64,000 bases of DNA from Ampullaceana balthica (GCA_944989445.1 CALYLW010000211.1:235001-299000), one strand, 5' to 3'. Shown: positions 23,527 through 35,321, counted from the first letter of the stretch. The notes: generated by a model from the letters alone, not told the origin. Translations and numbers: made by a program.

Positions 23527-24188
23527 ACCTCCGTTAAAATTGATTAAATATACCAGCACATAATTGTCATGTTCGTACACTACTTCAGCCCCAATGTTTT
23601 TTTTAACTCAGTAGCATTAGTTTAGAAGTCATTAGATTAATAAAAGAATAGGAGTTTGAAATTTTGGCATTTGTCCACGTATTTTAATAGTTTCTTCATT
23701 TTAAACAAAAAGTATATTGTCTTTTATTTAATTTTGTTAAACTTTATTATAACGTTATTTATTATTATAAGCTAATTAACAACGTGGACTTTGCCGCCCC
23801 CCCCCCAAACAATGTGCCGCTCGGAGAATTCACTTCGCTCATGTTTCAAATTGATAGGGTACAGTAAGATTTGCATTTACAACAGAAAAATCTGTCAAAT
23901 ATTAAGAACCAATTAAGTTGAGATCACATCAGCCTCTGGTTTTTCGGAACAGTAGCATTAGTATCATAAGAATTTAAGAAATGTTTGCAGTTGAAACTTT
24001 CACATGCTTGATGATATTTCCTTTATTTCTTTTATTAATTTATTATTTGGCTGTTATTTTATTTTGATTATTTTGATTATAAAATTTTCATTGTTAGAAA
24101 CTTTATAAAAACTTCTAGGAATTTGCCGCCCCCGGCAAAGTGCCGCCCGGGGCATTCGTCCCCACTGCCCCCTTTCGCAACGCCACTG
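23527..24188 (-). repeat. Duplicated terminal region of the hAT element
   Basis: A 'gccgccccc...gtgccgctcggagaattcactt' segment at about 23790-23840 looks like an internal copy of the true end at 24120-24188 ('gtgccgcccggggcattc'). The AT-rich DNA inside each repeats too. The same arrangement is found in the 55.5-59.3 kb copy. Confidence 0.5.
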
Positions 24189-24196
24189 TTGCTAAG

Positions 24197-24655
24197 GCTT
24201 ATATATTTTAAAAAAAGACTTTTCGGGTTTAGGGCCCAATAGGTGCAAGATGTTAAGTTTTTAAAAAATGTTGATTTCAATGTCGATCTTGATCAATATA
24301 TTTGTCAAGATCGAGTGTAATCAAGTTGGTAATAAAGTCTTAAATATTTGCGAAAAAATATTTGGTGCCCCCGGACCCGAAGAAATGGAAACTAGCCACT
24401 AGGAGTTTAATTTTATATGAGCCATAAAGTTTGTATGTACCAAATATGGTTAAAATGCATCCATTTACACAGTAGCGAAAGGTGAAACTATTTGATAAAG
24501 CACATATTAAGGAAAATACTACATTTTGGGTGGGCTCCCGGCCCCCAATGCGTGGTAATTAAAATTAAAATTCCCGGTTACAACTACGGAGTGCTCTCTA
24601 AAACTGATTAAAGTTTCTTGCTTCTAGCTACACGAGTAAAAGGGATCATTTTTAG
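24197..24655. other. Flank of the hAT element, nothing recognised
   Basis: Includes 'ggtgcccccggacccgaag' and 'gggctcccggcccccaatg', likely worn transposon ends, but no clear pair. Confidence 0.4.
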
Positions 24656-24660
24656 TACGT

Positions 24661-26900
24661 GAGAGTGTGTGTGAGTGAGTGAGTGAGTGAGTGAAGGAGT
24701 GAGCAAGTAAGTGATTGACTGCGTAAGTCAGCCAGTGATTCAGTGAGTCTGTGAGTCAGACAGTCAGTTAGTCAGTAAATGAATCAGTGAGTGAGTCAGT
24801 GAGTCAGCCAGTCAGTGAGAATGTCAGTCATGGAGTCGGTGTGTCCTTCAGTCAGTCAATTAGTGAGTGAGTCAGTCAGTCTGTCAGACAGTTAGTCAGT
24901 GAGTCTGTAAGTCTGTGTGTCAGTGAGTAGGTTAGTCAGTGAGTCAGGCAGTCAGTCAGTACGTCAGTCATGCAGTCAGGCAGCGAGTCAGAGAGTCAGT
25001 GTCAGTGAGTAGGTAAATCAGTGAATCCGTCAGTTAGTCAGCAAGACAGTCAGTCAATCAGTGATTCAATGAGTCAGTTAATCCTTGTATCAGTGAGTTA
25101 AGTCAGTAATTTTGTCAGACAGCAAGTTAGTCAATGAATCATTCAGTCAGTAAGTGAGTCAGCCAGTGAGTCATACAGTCAGTGAGTCATTCAGTAAGTC
25201 AGTGAGTCAGTCAGTCAGTGAGTCACGAAGTCAAACTGTCAGTCAGACAGTCAGTCAGACAGTCAGTCAGACAGTCAGTCAGACAGTCAGTCAGACAGTC
25301 AGTCAGACAGTCAGTCAGACAGTCAGTCAGACAGTCAGACAGTCAGTCAGACAGTCAGTCAGACAGTCAGTCAGTCAGACAGTCAGTCAGACAGCCAGTC
25401 AGACAGACAGTCAGTCAGACAGACATTCAGACATTCAGTAAGTCAGTGAGTCAGTCAGTCAGTCAGTGAGTCACGAAGTCAAACTGTCAGTCAGACAGTC
25501 AGACAGTCAGTCAGACAGTCAGTCAGACAGTCAGTCAGACAGTCAGTCAGACAGTCAGTCAGACAGTCAGTCAGACAGTCAGTCAGACAGTCAGTCAGAC
25601 AGCCAGTCAGACAGTCAGTCAGACAGTCAGTCAGACAGTCAGTCAGACATTCAGTCAGACAGTCAGTCAGACAGTCAGTCAGACAGTCAGTCAGACATTC
25701 AGTCAGACAGTCAGTCAGACTGTCAGTCAGACAGTCAGTCATTCGGTCAGTCAGTAATTGAGAACGTCAGTCAGACAGTCAGTGAGTCACGAAGTCGGAC
25801 AGTCAGTCAGAAAGTCAGTCAGACAGTCAGTCAGACAGTCAGTCACACAGTCAGTCAGACAGTCAGTCATTCAGTCAGTCAGTAAAGGGAGACCATCAGT
25901 CAGTCATTGAGACCGTCAGTCAGTCAGTGAGTCAGTCAGTCAGTCAGTGTCTTAGTCAGTCAGTGAATAAATGAATCAGTAAGTGTGTCAGTAAGTGAGT
26001 AATTGAGTAAGTCAGTAAACAGTCAGTCAGCCAGTGAGTGAGTCAGTAAACCAGTAAATGAATCAGTGAATGAGTGAATTTATGAGCCAGCCAGTCACTC
26101 GGTCAGTGAGTCAGTCAGTAAGTAAGTCAGACAGTGAGTCAGTGATTGAGTTAGTCAATGAATCAGTTAGTCTGTGATTCAGTCATTCAGTCAGTCAGTA
26201 AATTAATCAGTGAATGAGTGAATGAATTTTAAAGCCAGTAAGGGAGTATCGTAAGTGAGTGAGCGATTCAGTCAGTCAGTCAGTCAGTGAGTTAGTAAGT
26301 CAGTGATTAAGTGAGTCAGTCAGTCATTCAGTCAGTCATTCAGTCAATCTTTGATACAGTCAGAAAGTGAGTCAGTGATATAGCGACACAGTCAGTCAGT
26401 CTGTGACTCAAGCACTCAGTGAATCAGGCGGTCAGTGAGTCTGTGATTGAGTTAGTCAGTCAGTCAATGATTTAGTGAGACAGTCAGTCAGTCTGTGGGT
26501 CAGTCAGTCAATGAGTCAGTCCGTCATTACGTCAGTTAGTCAGTGAGACTGTGAGTCATTGAGTCAGTGAGTAAGTAGATCAGACAGTCAATCCGTCAGT
26601 CTGTAAATGAATCAGTGAGTTAGTAAATGAATCATGAAATGATTAAATCAGTCAGTCAGTGAGTTAGTGAGTCAGTGATTCAGTGAGTGAGTCAACCAGT
26701 CATTCAGTCCGTCATTAAATGAATCAGTGAGTAAGTGAATGATTGTCAGTTTGTCAGTTAGTGAGTGATTGAGGCAGACAGTCAGTGAGTCAGTTAGTTT
26801 TTTTTTATTCATTGAATCAGTGAGTGAATGAGTGAATGAGTGAATGATTGAGTCAGTGAGTGAGTCAGTGAATGAGTCAGTGTATGAGTTAATTAATGAA
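24661..26900. repeat. Degenerate (CAGT)n tract, 2.2 kb
   Basis: The tract is a CAGT/GAGT tetranucleotide array. Its centre (about 25225-25870) is a regular 12-bp period, TCAGTCAGACAG. Longer frames appear in several phases and on both strands (Ser/Gln/Asp-rich on plus, Leu/Thr/Asp/Cys on minus) because the array has no stops; they are not genes. A block starting TCACGAAGTC recurs at about 25222, 25471 and 25787, a higher-order period. Confidence 0.95.
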
Positions 26901-26959
26901 TTGGTAGAGAGTCTAGGAAGTCTATACTTTAACAACATAAAATACTGAATAGTCAACAC

Positions 26960-27525
26960 AATTCAATATGGTCCGCCTTTGGGTATTTCTTTTAAAATTT
27001 TATATTTATATTGCTCGACTTAGAAAGAATTTCATGTTCAATCAAGTACTAATAAATCTTCTTCACATTCTGATACCAGACTTTTGGTTTGTCCAGCCCC
27101 AAAGTTATCTGCACCTTTCTTGATCGTTCAGAATAAAATCGATCGATACCCGCCAGCATCTTCCTAGTTCTTTTTTTTTACCCTGTCAGCCCTTCACTGC
27201 AATACTTTCTGTATCAATCTTTTCTTTTTCTTTTTTTTCTTTTTTGCCCTAAATCCTGGGGCTAAATCTTTTTCATTTTCAAGGTTCTTCTGCGATACCC
27301 CATGATTTTGTTTCCACGTCTTATCAAACCCAGTTTTTAATTTTCAAATTTCTTTAACACAATAAGCAATAAACTACCTACGACCGCAGTATTAGCTCCA
27401 TTTTTTAAAAAAATTTCTGTGTGAGCTGGCACATATCTCCTTTAGTTTTCGCATCTTGTCTTCATTATTCTGAATGGCCCTGATCATTTTTTCAAGTTTT
27501 TCATTGATTTGACTCTATTTGACTA
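26960..27525. other. AT- and pyrimidine-rich DNA, nothing recognised
   Basis: Several T-rich runs near 27180-27250; no ORF or inverted repeat. Confidence 0.5.
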
Positions 27526-27534
27526 TATCATATC

Positions 27535-27790
27535 CTATATAATAAAAGGCAATTTTCTGTGCGGTCAATGATAACGATTGGTCCCTCAAACTCATACAGA
27601 CTACAAAAGCCAATCTTATTTTATCTTATCTGTTTCACTGGCGGAGAAAAATTAAATCCCATCCTATTTCATAAAAGGCAATTTTCTGTGCGGTCATCGA
27701 TAGCGATTGGTCCCTCAAACGCATACAGACTACAACAACCAATCACTTGCGGAGAAAAATGAAATCTCATTTACATATTGAACGACGTTC
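27535..27790 (+). repeat. ~124-bp direct repeat, two tandem copies
   Basis: 'ataaaaggcaattttctgtg' + 'cggtca' + 'cgattggtccctcaaac' occurs at about 27541 and 27670. A third copy is at 38155-38280, opening 'cctatataataaaaggc'. The TCCTATATAATAAAAG-type start resembles a Helitron 5' end, but no 3' hairpin/CTRR end was seen. Confidence 0.65.
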
Positions 27791-27806
27791 AAAACAAGTT
27801 ATTTTT

Positions 27807-29857
27807 AAATCCCTTATATTAACTTCACCGCCGTCTCTCTCTGTCTCTCTCTCTCTGTCTGTCATCATCTCATGGGCTCGGCGGGCGGAAAAACAAAAGT
27901 CGAAAATGACCCACTTCCAATGATCCGATCGAACTGAAATTTGGCACACGGACCCGTCTTACCTAACAATGCATCGTATCAAAATTTCAGATCGATCGAA
28001 CGTACCGTAATTAAATTAATGCATTTTTAGTTTATCCTAATATGAGGTATGTAATTCAAAATTCACTGTTTGTTATTGTTTTTTTTCTGCCCAGTTCCAC
28101 GTGAGTTTGAGTTGACGCCGACCGTCGTGTTGACGCCGACCGTCGTGCCGACACCCACTCGCATCCCACCCCCATTTATTAAAGACAAGGGACATCACTC
28201 GGTGTCAGTCTGTAAATGTTTGAAAATAATCAATACTGTTAGTTATGTCTCATATATAAGGGATTTATAGTCAAAAACTTTGTTTTTACGGGTTTGTTTT
28301 ATTAAATCCCTTATATTAACTTCGCGGCCGTCTCTCTCTCTCTCTCTCTGTCTGTCTTGGGCTCGGCGGGCGGAAAAACAGAAGTCAAAAATGACCCACT
28401 TCCCATGATCCGATCGAACTGAAATTTGGCACACGGACCCGTCTAACCTAACAATGCATCGTATCAAAATTTCAGGTCGATCGAACGTACCGTAATTAGA
28501 TTAATGCATTTTTAGTTTATCCTTATATGAGGTATGTAATTTAAATTCACGGTTTGTTTATTGTTTTTTTGCCACGTGAAATTTTGAGCTGACGCATTGA
28601 GGCGACCCAACGAAGCGACGGGCGCTTTTGTTTACATTTTACGTGTCACTCTGAGCTCGGTCAAGCGAATCGGTGACCAGACTTTTCCACCTCTCCCCCC
28701 CCCACCCCCCCCCACTAGGGTTATGATGCAAAGTTGAGTTAAGACAGATTCAGTCTGTAAATGTTTGAAAATAATCACTACTGTTAGTTATGTCTCATAT
28801 ATAAGGGATTTATAGTCAAAAACTTTGTTTTTACGGGTTTGTTTTTGGAGAAGTTTTTTTCCAAGAATTTATTTTGAGCGGTGCGCGTTGGGATTTGTAG
28901 TCAAAAACTTTGTTTTTAAGGGTTATTTATTATAACTCTGGACATATCGTGGTGTGGGGGGGTAGGGTCTCTGGACAGACCGGCGGTGTGGGGGGGAGGT
29001 AGGGTCTTTGGACAGACGGGGGTGGGTAACTATAATGTATAGTATTTTTGACGTCGGTATTTTTGAGGGGGGGGGGAGTTAGGGTATCTCGAAAGAGCGT
29101 GGTGTGGGGGGAGGTAGGGTCTCTGGAAAGACCGCGGTGTGGGGGATAGGCTCTCTGAACAGACCGTGGATTGGGGGGGGGGAGATAGGGTCTCTGGACA
29201 GACCGCGGTGTGGGGAGGGAGGTAGGGTCTCTGGACAGTCGGGAGTGGGTAATGTTGTGATGTCCTACCATGAACTTCACAGGTTACCACCCTACACTAA
29301 TTCCCGTCCTTCGGCGGAATTTCTTGCTAGTCATATATAAAGGATTTATAGACAAAAACTTTGGTTTTTACGTATTTTTAAATCCCTTATATTAACTTCG
29401 CGGCCGTCTCTGTCTTGGGCTCGGCGGGCGGGTGGGCGGAAAAACAGAAGTCAAAAATGACCCACTTCCCATGATCCGATCGAACTGAAATTTGGCACAC
29501 GGACCCGTCTGACCTAACAATGCATCGTATCAAAATTTCAGATCGATCAATGCATTTTTAGTTTATCCTTATATGAGGTATGTAATTCAAAATTCACTGT
29601 TTGTTATTGTTTTTTTTCTGCCAGTTTCACGTGAGTTTGAGTTGACGCAGACCGTCGTGTTGACGCCGACCGTCGTGCCGACACCCCCTCACATCCCACC
29701 CCCATTTATTAAAGACAAGGGACATCACTCGGTGTCAGTCTGTAAATGTTTGAAAATAATCAATACTGTTAGTTATGTCTCATATATAAGGGATTTATAG
29801 TCAAAAACTTTGTTTTTACAGGTTTGTTTTATTAAATCCCTTATATTAACTTCGCGG

Positions 29858-29899
<42 letters not shown>

Positions 29900-31518
29900 T
29901 GGGCTCGGCGGGCGGAAAAACAGAAGTCAAAAATGACCCACTTTCTATGATCCGATCGAACTGAAATTTGGCACACGGACCCGACTAACCTAACAATGCA
30001 TCGTATCAAAATTTCAGATCGATCGATCGTACCGTAATTAAATTAATGCATTTTTAGTTTATCTATATAAACTATATGTAGAGGTCGCTATCGTTTACGT
30101 TTTACGGGTCACTTGACTTCAGGCCAGCTACCGGTGTGAACACGTCTCGTGCTTAAACCAGGTAAAGCGGCGTGCTTTTGTTTACATTTGGCGTTTCACG
30201 GTGAACTTTCCCCAGCGATCGGTGACAAGACCTTTCCCCTCTCCCACCCCCACCCCACCCTTTTTGGGTTAAAACCAAAGGGGAGTAAAGACAGATTCAG
30301 TCTGTAGATATTTGTAAATACTTTAAGTTCTGTCTCATATATAAGGGATTTATAGTCAAAAACTTTGTTTTTACGGGTTTGTTTTATTAAATCCCTTATA
30401 TTAACTTCGCGGCCGTCTCTCTCTGTCTTGGGCTCGGCGGGCGGGCGGGCGGAAAAACAGAAGTAAAAAATGAACCCACTTCCCATGATCCGATCGAACT
30501 GAAATTTGGCACACGGACCCGTCTGACCTAACAATGCATCGTATCAAAATTTCAGATCGATCGAACGTACCGTAATTAAATTAATGCATTTTTAGTTTAT
30601 CCTTATATGAGGTATGTAATTCAAAATTCACTGTTTGTTTATTGTTTTTTTGCCACGTGAAATTTTGAGCTGACGCATTGAGGCGACCCAACGAAGCGAC
30701 GGGCGCTTTTGTTTACATTTTACGTGTCACTCTGAGCTCGGTCAAGCGAATCGGTGACCAGACTTTTCCCCTCTCCCCTACCCACCCCTCCCCCCACCCA
30801 TCCTCACTAGAGTTATGATGCAAAGTTGAGTTAAGACAGATTCAGTCTGTAAATGTTTGAAAATAATCAATACTGTTAGTTATGTCTCATATATAAGGGA
30901 TTTATAGTCAAAAACTTTGTTTTTACGGGTTTGTTTTATTAAATCCCTTATATTAACTTCGCGGCCGTCTCTCTCTGTCTTGGGCTCGGCGGGCGGAAAA
31001 ATAGAAGTAAAAAATGACCCACTTCCCATGGTCCGATCGAACTGAAATTTGGCACACGGACCCGTCTGACTTAACAATGCATCGTATCAAAATTTCAGAT
31101 CGATCGAACGTACCGTAATTAAATTTATGCATTTTTAGTTTATCCTTATATGAGGTATGTAATTTAAATTCACGGTTTGTTTATTGTTTTTTTTTGCCAC
31201 GTGAAATTTTGAGCTGACGCATTGAGGCGACCCAACGAAGCGACGGGCGCTTTTGTTTACATTTTACGTGTCACTCTGAGCTCGGTCAAGCGAATCGGTG
31301 ACCAGACTTTTCCCCTTTACCCCCAACCCACCCCTACCCCACCCCTTCCCCCCCCCACTAGGGTTATGATGCCAAGTTGAGTTAAGACAGATTCAGTCTG
31401 TAAATGTTTGAAAATAATCAATACTGTTAGTTATGTCTCATATATAAGGGATTTATAGTCAAAAACTTTGTTTTTACGGGTTTGTTTTATTAAATCCCTT
31501 ATATTAATTTTACCGGCG

Positions 31519-31549
<31 letters not shown>

Positions 31550-32822
31550 GTCTTGGGCGGGCGGAAAAACAGAAGTAAAAAATGACCCACTTCCCATGAT
31601 CCGATCGAACTGAAATTTGGCACACGGACCCGTCTAACCTAACAATGCATCGTATCATAATTTCAGATCGATCGAACGTACCGTAATTAAATTAATGCAT
31701 TTTTAGTTTATCCTTATATGAGGTATGTAATTTTTATTCACGGTTTGTTATTGTTTTTTTGCCACGTGAAATTATGAGCAGACGCATTGAGGCGACCCAA
31801 CGAAGCGACGGGCGCTTTTGTTTACATTTTACGTGTCACTCTGAGCTCGGTCAAGCAAATCGGTGACCAGACTTTTCCCCTCTCCCCCCCACCCACCCCT
31901 CCCCCCACTAGGGTTATGATGCAAAGTTGAGTTAAGACAGATTCAGTCTGTAAATGTTTGAAAATAATCAATACTGTTAGTTATGTCTCATATATAAGGG
32001 ATTTATAGTCAAAAACTTTTACGGGTTTGTTTTATTAAATCCCTTATATTAACTTCGCGGCCGTCTCTGTCTGTCTGTCGTCATCTCATCATCTCATGGG
32101 CGGGCGGGCGGAAAAACAAAAGTCGAAAATGACCCACTTCCAGTGATCCGATCGAGCTGAAATTTAGCACACGGACCCGACTCACCTAACAACGCATCGT
32201 GTCAAAATTTGAGATCGATCGAACGTGCCGTAATTAAATTAATACATTTTTAGTTTATCCTAATATAACGTATGTAATTCAAATTCACGGTTTGTTATTT
32301 TTGTTTTTTTTCACGTGAGATCTCAGTTCGCGCGTTGAAGCGACCCATCGAAGTACCGGCGTGCTTTTGTTTAATTTTTACGTGTCACGCTGAGCTCGGT
32401 CAAGCGATCGGTGACCAGACTTTTCCGACCCCCACCCCCACCCCAAGGGTTATGATGCAAAGTTGAGTTAAGACTGATTCAGTCTGTAAATGTTTGTGGC
32501 GTTTGAAAATAATCAATACTGTTAGTTATGTCTCATATATTAGGGATTTATAGTAAAAAAACATTGTTTTTACGGGTTTGTTTTATTACTAGTCTTATAT
32601 TAACTTGCTTTGTAAGTTTAATCCGATATCCCATCCCACTATTTGTTTATAATTTTTTCACGTGCCCAGTTCACGCGTTGACGCCGACCGTCAAAGTTCC
32701 CACCCCCTACCGTCCCTGCGCCCGGTTTTAAAACCAGGGGAGATAATTCTGTTTCAGTCTGTAAATGTCGCGTTTAAACATAATCACTACTTTTAGTTAT
32801 GTCTCATTTATAAGGGATTTAT
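27807..32822 (+). repeat. Main array of 500-bp CCCTTATA units (nine units)
   Basis: Units begin AAATCCCTTATATTAACTTC and end CATATATAAGGGATTTATAG, at about 27807, 28304, 29380, 29834, 30389, 30941, 31492, 32036 and a divergent one at 32586. Linkers of ~35 bp contain AAAAACTTTGTTTTTACGGG. Each unit has a CT/GTCT microsatellite, 'gatccgatcgaactgaaatt', the ATCGATCGAACGTACCGTAA module, CACGTG, a core, a C-rich run and 'cagtctgtaaatg'. Cores alternate: B, A, B, C, A, A, A, A-like, D. The 60-80 codon minus-strand frames that recur in the units are by-products of conservation, not genes. Confidence 0.92.
28929..29260 (+). repeat. G-rich minisatellite inside the array
   Basis: Five to seven degenerate copies of 'tggggggaggtagggtctct' + 'ggacagaccgcggtg', interrupted by AT-rich DNA at 29030-29075. 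Many runs of four or more G on the plus strand. Confidence 0.8.
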
Positions 32823-32910
32823 AGTCAAAAGGTAAGCTGGCTTTGCACTTACTGTAAAATGCGTAGACTAAAAAGTAGAAAATTAGTTCATTTTTAATAT
32901 AAGACTAGTT
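32586..32910 (+). mobile_element. Type D unit with ACTAGTCTTATATT ends
   Basis: Starts ACTAGTCTTATATTAACTTG and is followed at 32896 by AATATAAGACTAGT, its complement. Core 'gccgaccgtcaaagttccca' and 'gcgcccggttttaaaaccag'. A split second copy starts at 46596. Confidence 0.6.
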
Positions 32911-32944
32911 TTTAAAAAGTGTTTTTAATGTTGATTATTTTACT

Positions 32945-33780
32945 ATATCTTATCTTATCTTAACTTATCTGTTTCATACGCTCCTTCTATACAGAAGATT
33001 ATTGCGTCCTACGCGTATCTATGGTTTGTGTTTAGTCCTGCATTCTTATTAGAGTTTTAAATGTTGATAAAGTGTTGGCTTTCCTGGTTTCTTCAGGCAA
33101 CCCATTCCACGCCCGAATTCCGGACGGGAAGAACGAAAGTTTATATGAGTTTGTTCTTGCATACGGAATAAGAAAGGTGTTTTTATCCTTATGTCTATCT
33201 GAGGGTTGTATTAAGTTATCTTTGTGTTGTATTTCTAAATTAGAGTTAATTGCTTTATGTATGATTACTACTTTACTCTTGGTTCTTCTATCCTCTAGTG
33301 TTTCAAGGTTTAATGATTTAACTAATGGTGTTATTCTAGTCAGTTTTGAATATTCTCCAGTAATGAATCTGGCAGCTCTTTTTTGGATTTGTTCTAGTTT
33401 ATCAATGTTTTCTTTGGTGGATGGGTCCCATACAGAAGATGCATATTCTAGTACAGGTCTCACCAAAGTGAGGTAGCATTTTAGTTTTATATCTTTATTA
33501 CATTTTTAAAGGTTTGTTTTTTATAAAGCCTAAGGTTTTGTTTGATTTTTTAATAACTTCATTGACATGGGGATTCCATGATAATTTCTCATTTATTAAG
33601 ACTCCTAAGTATTTTGCATCTTTAGTTTGGGTTAGTTCCTTTCCATGAATGAAATATTTTGAATGTATTTGTTTCATTTTCGTTGTTACTCTTAACAGTT
33701 GACACTTTTCTGGGTGGAAACTCATACTCCAGTTAGTTTCCCATTTTATCAATTCATCTAGGTCTTTTGTAAAATTTTGC
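32945..33780 (-). pseudogene. CR1-like LINE, C-terminal RT region
   Basis: Frames at 33752-33498 and 33466-33032 give the thumb and C-terminus of a CR1/Jockey-type RT: NWSMSFHPEKCQLLRVT, KYLGVLINEKLSWNPHV, MVRPVLEYASSVWDPSTKE, IQKRAARFITGEYS, and FPSGIRAWNGLPEETRKA. Family knowledge: these are the standard motifs after the catalytic core. The catalytic DD is missing (5'-truncated) and a frameshift lies near 33480. The left end has TATCT-type repeats at 32945-32975, which on the coding strand form a short AGATA tail. Confidence 0.88.
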
Positions 33781-33799
33781 TATCTGGTTCTGATTTAAT

Positions 33800-33945
33800 T
33801 GTTCTATCCTTTATATATGAGACATAGCTAAAATCTGGATTTTTGGATTATCGTGCGATGCGTATTATAATGAACATACTTTTAGTTATGTCTTGTATAT
33901 AAAGGATTGATAGTCAAAAACTTTGTTATTTACGTTTTTTTAAAA
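33800..33945. repeat. Short hairpin derivative of the units
   Basis: 'cctttatatatgagacatag' + 'ctaaaa' is followed within 60 bp by 'ttttagttatgtcttgtata' + 'taaagg', an inverted pair, then the usual linker 'gtcaaaaactttgtta'. Looks like two unit ends fused with the middle deleted. Confidence 0.6.
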
Positions 33946-34213
33946 TTTATTATTTTGTAACATATCGTAAATAGATCCGGGTAGTAATTTTACTGAGTAA
34001 AATACTTTTAAAAAGATAAAGACATTCTATAAAATATGTTTATTTATTAGCTTCGAGTAATTGAAATTGTCCGAACACATAGTATTTGAGATCATTGAAA
34101 TGATTTATTATTTTAAGTGTTAGTTAAATAGAGCGTGCCGTCATTTAGAATGTTACAGACCCCGTTAATTACAGGAATCAGCGTACAAGCGTAGTCAAAG
34201 GTGTGTTTTTATA

Positions 34214-35321
34214 GGTGGCTGGACACTTCGACCCCAAACAGTACGACCCTGCCAATTCGACGCTAGAACGTTTGATCCCGAGCGATTCGAACCCATGACG
34301 TTTCTACCCCGTACGGTTTCATCCATGGGTGGTTAGACCACTGACTTAATGAAAAAAGCAGTGTAAATAATGAAATATATATGAAATGACATATAAAGAA
34401 TAAACAATTTTTAAAAAACAGTCAAGTTTTAGCCTTAAATAGATTTGACAAGACCATATGTGCAAAAAAAAATAATAATAATAATAATACGGTTTCTTAA
34501 TTTAAAAATTGAAAACTAATTCTTGTATGTGTCCTTGAAGAACATGTTACCAAAGACTTTGATGAGCTAGTGAATGGCATGCCTCAAAATAAACGCATTG
34601 GAGAATTAGTAACGTAAAACACATGTACGATGTGTGCGAGGAAGAAGAGAACAATATAGAGTAGTATGGACAGTCTGTGATTAGTATTCCAACATGGAAC
34701 AAGGTATGTGACGTCGATAGTGAACTTCCTGTAACTAACATGTGTGTACGATGGCATCATGGATTTTAATCACTCTTCAGAAGTGAACATCTATCTGGGG
34801 ATATTTATGGATGGAAATGTGAAGGACTGCATTCAAACAAGTCTTTCCTATTACATACAAGCATGTACCTGAACACAGTAGCCTAGGCGAAAACGTTATT
34901 GTGAGCTACAGTAACGAGTTGAACGAGCATTGGAAACATACACCCGCATTACTACCTTGACTTACCTTAAGGGCATAGCGCATTCGTTACAATCTTGAAT
35001 GCCCATTAAATGTTAACCGGTTGTCAATGTGTATACTTCCTTTTTGTCAATCGTCATATCATGGATTAAACATTTATAATAACTGTTTATGCTGTTGTTT
35101 ATTTTAAATAGATACTAATATTAAACGTAATTAATTTAATACAGAAAATAAAATTTAAAAATAGTAACAAAATAAAAATAATAAATTAATGTTCAGGTGT
35201 CCTAGAGTCGCGTCGTCCGGGCTCAAACTGACCAGGATCTTATCGTCGTGGGGTCGAAATTCCCTGGGGTCAAATCGGCATGATCGAACAGTCCAGTGTC
35301 GAAGAGTCATGGAGCCGTCTT
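34214..35321. mobile_element. Possible element with TTCGACCCC-repeat inverted ends
   Basis: The left end ('ggctggacacttcgacccca', 'agtacgaccctgccaattcg') and the complement of the right end ('ggctccatgactcttcgaca', 'tgttcgatcatgccgatttg') align over about 50 bp and continue as ~17-bp variants around TTCGACCCC. The ~880-bp interior has a short open frame ending NELNEHWKHTPALLP (about 34850-34965), not recognised. No clear TSD. Part of the right end also matches the LINE tail at 43055-43095. Confidence 0.4.

Larger units (their letters stand above)
19752..24188 (-). mobile_element. hAT element, 4.4 kb, with perfect 8-bp TSD
   Basis: Ends CAGCGGTGTGGCGTGGGTAT and TTTCGCAACGCCACTG, flanked by TTGCTAAG at 19744-19751 and 24189-24196, identical. 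GCCGCCCGGGG words lie just inside both ends. It is a decayed autonomous element of the ZMYM1-like hAT group: a transposase remnant is on the minus strand near 21.1 kb. A reverse-orientation relative is at 55463-59310. It has received a MITE (19849) and a LINE (21801). Confidence 0.88.

Noticed and set aside
25154..25885. Long Ser/Gln/Asp-rich and Leu/Thr/Cys-rich reading frames
   Set aside because: They come from a (CAGT)n array that is open in several frames on both strands; not genes.
24661..26900. CRISPR-like array
   Set aside because: Repeats are contiguous with no unique spacers, and the context is eukaryotic.
28243..31658. Recurrent 65-112 codon minus-strand frames beginning MIRCIVRL or similar
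   Set aside because: They recur because the repeat units are conserved. They run through microsatellites of variable length, start in the middle of a repeat module and have no start context; read as repeat artefacts.
27807..32822. CRISPR or operon-like repeat locus
   Set aside because: Unit length ~500 bp, no spacer pattern, no associated proteins.
34880..34965. Transposase call for the NELNEHWKHTPALLP frame
   Set aside because: Too short and without a recognised motif.
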